A stretch of 64,000 bases of DNA from the NCBI GenBank assembly GCA_038030265.1, contig CM075938.1:42215189-42279188 (forward strand), written 5' to 3'. The position numbers were made by a program, and so were the translations under genes. The notes under the pieces were generated by a model. That model was not told where the DNA came from, made no database searches, and saw only the letters and a program-made list of their open reading frames with translations. Positions 57,685-64,000 of the stretch are shown piece by piece (position 1 is the first letter of the stretch; the number at the start of each line of letters is the position of its first letter). The DNA comes from Corythucha ciliata. Lineage: Eukaryota; Arthropoda; Insecta; Hemiptera; Tingidae.

Positions 57685-58989
57685 TTATCTACAAAGCACC
57701 ATGGTGTGATCAAATCCACACGTCACATCGACAGAGTCTCCCCCGATGGAAACTTTATACGGGAAGTACTGGTCACGGAAGTGCCCAATACCTAGGCAGC
57801 CCTGGCGGTTTCTTCCCCACGTGTATAAATGATGCTGGTTGTTGACTGCTGCCATGTGGTTGAGACCGGAGTAGATTTTGACGGTTCGCGCATCAGGTTG
57901 GTACTCGTTGCACCCGAACAGAGTTCTTGGTATCAGGACAGGTTTTAGACTCGAGTTCAACTCCGGGCCCGCTCCTAAAATGCCCCAACCCCAAACGTAA
58001 ACATCTCCATTACGGTTGACGACGGCACAAGACCCTTCCCCGGCAGCGATGTCGGCAATAGGTCCGCACAGGCTATTGACGTGTTTCAAATGACGGGGGA
58101 AAATAACATGTTGTATCTCCCGGTCAGGGCTCAACTGCCCTAATTCACTGTTCCCCCAACCAAAGATCTCACCACGAGCGTTAATGGCCAGCATCGTATC
58201 GCTTTTACCAGTCACTTTAATGATACGCTCATTTTCGATGTCACCTCTCAGACGGGATGGAACCGCTTGGAATCCCCATCCACAAGCGTAGACTTCACCA
58301 ATCTCTGTCAGAAAAAGAGTGTGGTCCTGGCCACAATCAACACAAATGATCAAGCAGTCGAATCCATTAATCCTGTTGACGACAAATTCATCTTGATCGT
58401 TCAGATCAAACGATTTCCCACACTGTCCGTAATTGTTAGAGCCGAACAGAAATGCGCCCTCCTTGTCCGTAGTTAAGGCAATATGAGCTCGACCACAACT
58501 CAAACTGGTCAACTTGGTAGACGGATCCAGGAGGATGTTCAGTGGCACCGGATAGGGGACGAGTTTATCAGAATTACGTCCTTGAGTTAAATTGGTGTTA
58601 ACTCCACATCCGAATAGTTTAACCGGACTCTCGTTTTCGACGTAAAACACGGAGAACCCATATCCGGCTCGGACGGTCAGAACTTTGTTTTTTTCCGTGA
58701 ACCGAAGCCTCAGGGGTCGAGGCATGTAAGGACGAACGGTTCTCTTCCTGGAAGGCTCTGACAGGCCCAAGGCACCCGTTTGAGCTTGGCCGAACGCGAA
58801 CACATGATGCCAGGATGTTTTTGTCAAAGACTCGGGGGACAGCGGCGTCGTGGTTTGCAAGTTATTGGACGACGGCAAAGTCTCATATTTCTTACCTTGG
58901 CTTAAACTCTTGGACGGAACAAAATGGCTTCGTCCTAAGACCGACACAAATCCACTCGTTTTATAGTTCAAATATGAAATCGCTCGCAT
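57685..58989 (-). CDS. RCC1L: RCC1L (WBSCR16)-like mitochondrial RCC1-repeat protein
   Basis: A single uninterrupted frame of 434 aa. RCC1 blade motifs run along the chain: LFGSNNYGQCG, VYACGWGFQ, IFGWGNSELGQL, VYVWGWGILGAG, LYTWGRNRQGCLGIG and the closing VTCGFDHTMVL, each with the paired glycines of a seven-bladed propeller. The N-terminal ~40 residues are rich in Ser, Lys and Arg with few acidic residues (MRAISYLNYKTSGFVSVLG), as expected of a mitochondrial presequence. Length and the GWG-rich blades fit vertebrate RCC1L (about 464 aa), a mitochondrial protein of ribosome assembly and fusion control, better than nuclear RCC1. No intron is present, unlike every other spliced gene here. Its stop lies 14 bp from the stop of the convergent 3-beta-HSD-like gene. 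No canonical AATAAA follows; CATAAA at 57591-57596 (minus) is a possible variant. Confidence 0.85.
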   Translation of the reverse strand: MRAISYLNYKTSGFVSVLGRSHFVPSKSLSQGKKYETLPSSNNLQTTTPLSPESLTKTSWHHVFAFGQAQTGALGLSEPSRKRTVRPYMPRPLRLRFTEKNKVLTVRAGYGFSVFYVENESPVKLFGCGVNTNLTQGRNSDKLVPYPVPLNILLDPSTKLTSLSCGRAHIALTTDKEGAFLFGSNNYGQCGKSFDLNDQDEFVVNRINGFDCLIICVDCGQDHTLFLTEIGEVYACGWGFQAVPSRLRGDIENERIIKVTGKSDTMLAINARGEIFGWGNSELGQLSPDREIQHVIFPRHLKHVNSLCGPIADIAAGEGSCAVVNRNGDVYVWGWGILGAGPELNSSLKPVLIPRTLFGCNEYQPDARTVKIYSGLNHMAAVNNQHHLYTWGRNRQGCLGIGHFRDQYFPYKVSIGGDSVDVTCGFDHTMVLCR

Positions 58990-59149
58990 TTAAACAGATA
59001 CACTATTTTGTCTTGAAGAAAAAGGGTGAACTTAAAATAAACTGATAAGGTTACTTTCATGTAACAGCAAGCGAATATGTAACCTTCTTCAAATCATGCC
59101 CGGCAAAAGTTTGTCGGTTATGTTCCGGAACGGTTTTAAGGAAGAGTTG

Positions 59150-59700
59150 CCTAAAATATTTTAGGTTTTTCATAAAGCGTAAATCCCCGAAATTGGGTTT
59201 TGAAGGTGCCAAATCCAAGAAATGTGGACTTGAAGTAGCAAAAGCTAGGAATTTGAACGAGCAAAATACTCCAAATTTGGTTTTGAAAGAGCAAAACTGG
59301 GGTTATTGTGCGTGAGGCCAAAATATTGAAATTTGGCTTTTAAACCAAAGTTGATTCTGGAATCAACTGTTTCGTCCTCCTGTATGGCCTGTTTGTGTGA
59401 TTTTTTCGTCTTCCAAGTATTTTAAACTCGGAACCTTAAAAATCCAATTTAACGGATTTTTTTTTCCTACCCCATATTCAAGGATTTTCACGCTTTTAAA
59501 ATTAAACCAAATTTCGTGGGTTTTCTTTTACTAAAATCAGTTTCTCAGGTGAATTAGCTAATTCGGAAAATTAATTCAACTCTTTCAAAAAACCAAATTC
59601 CCGAAATCGGCTTTAGGTGTTATGCAAAACTCAAATTTCGTCATTTTGGTCCTTATAGAAATCCAAGTTTTGCAGGTTTGCTCTTCCAATCCGTGTAAAC
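59150..59700. repeat. Decayed dialect B repeat field
   Basis: Units such as CCCCGAAATTGGGTTTTGAA and CCAAATTTCGTGGGTTTTC occur, first in minus then in plus orientation, more decayed than in the intron field. Confidence 0.6.
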
Positions 59701-59820
59701 AACAATTGTAACATTAAACTGATTTTTTTTTTATGCGTCTTGATGTTGTGTCCTACATTCCGTCACAAGCGCCCTACTTATGCTACTTAGAAGAGATTTG
59801 TCGGCCGCTGAGCTAATGCT

Positions 59821-60253
59821 GATTTATTTAATATAGTCGGATTTCGGCCAAGGATAAATTAAGATGAAGTTTTTATTTTGTTCTTTAATACATGATAACG
59901 TTTTCAGGTGCCTAGCACCCCTCTTCAGTCTTTCAACAGAGAAGAAAAATAAATAAGCGGCAACACCGCTACCGTCAAAAAACTCGCAAAACAGACTTCT
60001 CGTCCATTGTCAGCAAAAACAAGATACAACTAAATCCAGAAGGAAAATAGAGCGAGACAAAATACAAAAGAAAAGCCAACGGACCACTCCCGAGAGCCTT
60101 ATTTATTTTTCCGCCGCTTATTTATTTTTCTTCTCTGTTGAAAGACTGAAGAGGGGTGCTAGGCACCTGAAAACGTTATCATGTATTAAAGAACAAAACA
60201 AAAACTTCATCTTAATTTATCCTTGGCCGAATTCCGACTATATTAAATAAATC
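59821..60253. mobile_element. Foldback element, ~140-bp arms
   Basis: Ends GATTTATTTAATATAGTCGG and inverse. The arms continue through AAGATGAAGTTTTTATTTTG, CAGGTGCCTAGCACCCCTCT and GAAAAATAAATAAGCGGC, meeting around an ~150-bp centre. Non-coding. Confidence 0.85.
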
Positions 60254-60479
60254 TACTTATGCTAATTTTTCGTGCCAGCTAGGAGTCCTAGAAAACTATT
60301 TTTAAATCTGGTCACCTTAAATAAATAGAATTATAATAGTAACAAAAATCATATTCCGAAATTCCTTTTAAAAAGTCCGTTATTCGTTAAACAGAATTTT
60401 TCCCCGTCAGCCACTTTCTAAGTTGCCGTCAGGTCTGACGGGAAATCCGTCAAATTGGCAACGCTTGACATAGGTCCAT

Positions 60480-61390
60480 AACAGCACATTAGCACTTTTT
60501 CTCTATCAACTTGCTTTTTCAAGTTTCACCCTAATAGTTCCAGCAGGCAACCGCGAAGGCCTTCCGTCTTTGCCCCTATACTATTTGGTCACGCTTATCG
60601 TTAATTTTATTCACGGTTTTGTCCTAACATTAGCGCTTTCTCTGAATTTTATCCGCGCTTATTCTCAATGTTAGCCGCGAATGAACGGTTTTTTCACTTC
60701 ATGACATGAATTACTGCATTTTCTCAATTTTAGCCACCAATAATTGCCGTTAGAAACCGCGGATTGGCGTTCTCTCAATTTTAGCCTCGAATTAGCAGTT
60801 TTTTGCTGTTTTGAATTAGGACTTTCTCCCAATTTTAGCCACGAATTATAGCGTTTTTTTCTGAAATCTGGCCGCGAATGACGGTTTTGTCTCAATTTTT
60901 ATCCATGAATTAGCGATTTTGTTCACTTTTAGTCATGTCATTAATTAACGCTTCATTATTTTCCCAATTTCAGCCGAAACTTGCCCCAAGAATAACAGCA
61001 GAGTAGCGTGCCTTCTCGCCCAAGGATTCAGGTGGTGGAAATTAGCGCATTTTCTTTATTTTGCCGGAAAATGGCCTCTACAGAAGCCGCAAGCTATCCT
61101 ACCAAGAATCTCTACCATTTATTCACGCCTATCCTTAATTTTAACCGCGGACTTGTTCCAACACGTCGGCAAATTAGCCCTTTCTCTGAATTTTAGTTGT
61201 GAACAAGCTATTCTTCTTAATTTTAGCCGCGAGTTAGCGTTTTTCCTCAACTTCGACCGTGAATCAGCAAATTTTCTCAATTTAATCAACCGACTAGCCC
61301 CAAGAACAGCACATTGGAACGCTTTCTCAGTACTAGCCGCCTAAGGGCCAACAGAAACTGGGTTTCAATTTTAACCGGGGGCGTTGCTTT
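60480..61390 (-). repeat. Dialect A ~30-bp repeat field
   Basis: Inverted units (TTCTCAATTTTAGCCACGAA, GCGAATGAACGG, TTTTAGCCGCGAGTTAGCG) at about 30-bp spacing. It sits between the RCC1L-like and CSTF3-like genes. Confidence 0.85.
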
Positions 61391-61910
61391 TACGACTATC
61401 CGCGTGAACTTTGTTTGCTTTTATAAGACTGCGGTCTCGTCGTCAGTTATTTTGAATATCACGTTTCTATAATTCATCTGTTGGGTACCTATTGGCGTTT
61501 CACGAGAGCCGCCTGAGCGAGGCACGAAAATCACCCACCAAGAATGAGAGCATTGTGTAAGAAATTGTGGAGTTTGGGAGTGCAGACTAGCCCATCGAGA
61601 AATGTGAAGGGTTTCTGCTAATCAGAGCATTGGGATTTAGAAAATTTATATTTTTCTTACACTTTTATTTCTTTTACAAAAAAAAAATAAAAAATAAGAA
61701 ATCGTTTAACGCGTCCAATTTAACGCAAAACGCGAGAAGTTGATGACTTTAATGGCGTGGAAGGACTAGTAGTTATTTACAGGACCTAATTACACCACCG
61801 CCACTGGGATGTAACTGTAAGAAAGAGGGTAGGTAGGTAATGAGTGGAGGCTACCCAGTACATCACACCAACGTACATTCGAAAGATTTTGTGTATAGAA
61901 AAAACACTCT
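61391..61910. other. 3' flank of the CSTF3-like gene
   Basis: Not repetitive, AT-rich at 61640-61720. No separate gene seen; it probably contains the cleavage and downstream elements of the CSTF3-like transcript. Confidence 0.4.
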
Positions 61911-61916
61911 TTTATT
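61911..61916 (-). promoter_or_regulatory. Poly(A) signal overlapping the CSTF3-like stop codon
   Basis: On the minus strand the last codons read GTC AAA TAA AAG, so AATAAA overlaps the TAA stop. No other close signal is obvious upstream. Confidence 0.5.
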
Positions 61917-64000
61917 TGACTCTTTTTTGTTGTCGAAGACGATAGATGTCATTAATAGGAGGAGCCATGTTGTCCTCGTCATCGCTATCCTCCCCAGCGA
62001 GCCGCCTCCTCTTTCCAGCCGATCCTTCGTCATTGTCAACGATCCAATGGACGGACTTGGCCAGATCAAATAGTCGAGCGTCCCAACCGTTATCACCCTG
62101 AGGAACTGGAGCTGTTGAGATAAAAAGAAAATTAATGAATCGCATTATTAGTAGTTGTAGACAGGCAGCTTACGCGAGTCTGGGAGTTGAATTCTTAAAA
62201 ATATCTCAATAAGCTTATCGACGGCGACAAAAGGACCGTGAAAACACGGCGGCGGCGGTAACATAGAACAAAGATGAGCGACTGCGGGTGGCATGGGAAA
62301 AACACCACCGGGCACTGGGTGCTCGCCAGGATACGCGTTAAATTTCGGTTTGTAAGGTATCATTTGAGAGACGTCAGGTTTTGTTACGTGACGTTGGGTG
62401 GTCTCATCGTCCATGATGCCGTCGGCTAAAAAGCCAGGATTCGAATGAAGAGCCGTCTTAAGATTGGTGGTTCGGGTCGTCACTTCATTATAGCCAATCG
62501 ACCTGAGGAAGTGGGGGAGAACAAATTATTTAACTTATTCGACTCAATAATCCTTCCCTATGTGTTAATACTTCAATTCGGCAATAGAGCACGGGTACAA
62601 GTCCAAAAATTTATATCTATCTACAAGTTGCGCAGTCTCCTTGCCTTCGAATTCTGCAATCTAAACAGAAGAAACAAACGCACCGTATTTTGAAAATGTA
62701 CAACTTTTTCGTTAATAAATTAAAAACCTGCTCGAAAAGGTCGTCATTGCCAGTTTCAAGGCGAGAGGTTAGGAGAGTCATAGGAACTGGCAGGGATACG
62801 GCGTTCGGATTGTTAGGAACAGGAATGCAGATGTTTTGTTTTCGAACCGATCGAAATGTGTTTTTTCTGATCTAATTTCGGTTTACAAGGGTAAGGTAGG
62901 AATCAACGAAGGGTGAGATGAAAATGAACGGTACCTTGCCGAGAACTGCACTTCGCCTTTTTTCTACTTTTACGATACTAGCGAGATCACCGATGTTGCA
63001 TTCGAATTCCAAAAATCTGTTCCATATTTCTCTAAAAAATACAAATAGATAAATGAAAGTTGGAAATACCAAGAAATAACAGACAATAGTTACACAGATT
63101 TTTCTGCTTCCAGGCTTCCTGAAGTGAGGACTCTTTCAAAAAGCACCCGCGTGTTGTTGTCCTCTGGCAAATATAAAATTAATGTAAATATCTCATAACC
63201 AAACGAAGTGAATTGTCTTTATCTTACCATTAAGATGAGATAGGTAGTCGATATAGCCCAGCACATACTGAGGATTGCTGGCAAATTTTTTTAACCCCAA
63301 TTCGAAAATTCGAAAGGCTATGTTTTTGTCTTTAGTACAGTAATACTCCATGAGAGCGGCAGCTACAAACGCCTATATGGTGAAATGGAACAATAAATCT
63401 CAAGTCTAAAATCTCAAACCCGAAAAAAGGTACTTGATATTTTGATCTGGGGTCTTCTCTTGCTTTTTTAAAAACATTCCTGGCTGATTTTATGCCTTCC
63501 GCTCGCCTCGCAAACTTCATGTACTGAACGTAAGTCTAGAGGCAGAAAAGTTGTTAAAATTTATCATTTCAATGAATTGACCATATTTCTTACCAAAGTT
63601 GGGTCTATATCAGGAATTTCTAAAAATCTTTGGTATATCTGGTGGACTTTCTCGTATTTGAGTCGGCCCTCTTCAAAATCAGCGTAGGCAAAATGTAACA
63701 ACATGCTGTTTTTCAACACTGTGCTCGTAGCTCTTTCAAACATGTTTCCGGCTTCATCGTTAAATAATTTCGCTGACGTAACATCCTATATAAATAAGTC
63801 CATTAAATTACACCCATTCACCTTTTCAATTAAGTCTACTTACCCCTTTCTCTGTTAAAACTTTAGAACTGTGATCGAGAAACTGAGCCGCTTCGTACCA
63901 TATGTCCGCGTGGTGACCCAAACAGAGAAGACACTGTTCAAAGGCGAACATGACACGTCGAGTCACTAATGCCGTGTCCTCACTTCTTAAAGGATTACTT
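61912..64000 (-). CDS. su(f): CSTF3 / suppressor of forked (CstF-77), 3' part
   Basis: Partial: the N-terminus lies beyond the right edge. Ten exons in phase: 64000-63844, 63785-63594, 63535-63434, 63372-63228, 63163-63094, 63031-62935, 62871-62728, 62660-62572, 62502-62174, 62111-61912; nine introns of 58-69 nt; 507 codons visible. Recognised segments in order: [35 protein letters not shown] (HAT repeats), [107 protein letters not shown] and the end [16 protein letters not shown]. CstF-77 is the HAT-repeat scaffold of the cleavage stimulation factor, binding CstF-50 and CstF-64 in mRNA 3'-end formation. Oddity: the exon at 62871-62728 inserts 48 residues where the human and fly proteins, as I know them, have none. 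Confidence 0.92.

Noticed and set aside
54469..61390. CRISPR-like array from ~30-bp periodic units
   Set aside because: Units are degenerate throughout, with no constant repeat alternating with unique spacers, no leader and no cas genes; the genome is eukaryotic.
62872..63072. Separate 66-codon gene at the end of a CSTF3-like exon
   Set aside because: It is exon 63031-62935 of the CSTF3-like gene read through into the following intron.

Overview
This is a stretch of arthropod nuclear genome, most likely insect. The spliced genes have introns of 54-76 nt (GT-AG, with one possible GC-AG exception and one intron swollen to 3.9 kb). The cleavage-factor protein ends in an insect-style tail like that of suppressor of forked, and the DNA is crowded with palindromic MITEs, a decayed mariner/Tc1-like element and R1-like non-LTR debris. 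I cannot name the species; a hemipteran with a large repeat-rich genome would fit, but that is a guess. There are no bacterial operons, CRISPR arrays or intact viral genes.

Layout. 1-40 kb is a gene desert of mobile-element debris. It holds palindromic MITEs, foldback elements, two decayed non-LTR reverse-transcriptase fragments (about 10.85-11.13 kb and 35.48-38.32 kb) and a 2.06-kb transposon with terminal inverted repeats of about 700 bp around a ruined DDE transposase. Between these lie fields of a degenerate ~30-bp repeat (dialect A). 40.8-42.3 kb carries a six-exon DNTTIP1 (TdIF1) homologue on the minus strand. 43.7-44.2 kb holds a small, apparently spliced gene of unknown function on the plus strand. 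44.8-50.6 kb is again repeats, including a foldback element that carries a tRNA-like sequence. 52.4-57.7 kb is a 3-beta-hydroxysteroid dehydrogenase/isomerase-like gene (five exons, 371 aa) whose fourth intron is filled with dialect B of the ~30-bp repeat. It converges tail to tail, 14 bp between stop codons, with an intronless RCC1L-like gene (434 aa). 61.9-64.0 kb is the 3' part (ten exons, 507 codons) of the CSTF3/suppressor-of-forked gene, running off the right edge.

The four recognised genes are unrelated housekeeping-type functions: a histone deacetylase complex subunit, a membrane steroid/sterol-type dehydrogenase, a mitochondrial RCC1-like factor and an mRNA 3'-end processing factor. 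They do not form a pathway. I found no convincing new multi-gene system. The parts most worth following are: the two dialects of one ~30-bp degenerate repeat occupying about a sixth of the window; a hairpin-plus-ATGAAATGCA terminal signature shared by otherwise different elements; a family of AGCC...GGCT MITEs with 3-bp TNA target duplications; a 48-codon in-phase insertion exon in the cleavage factor; and the small unknown gene at 43.7 kb.
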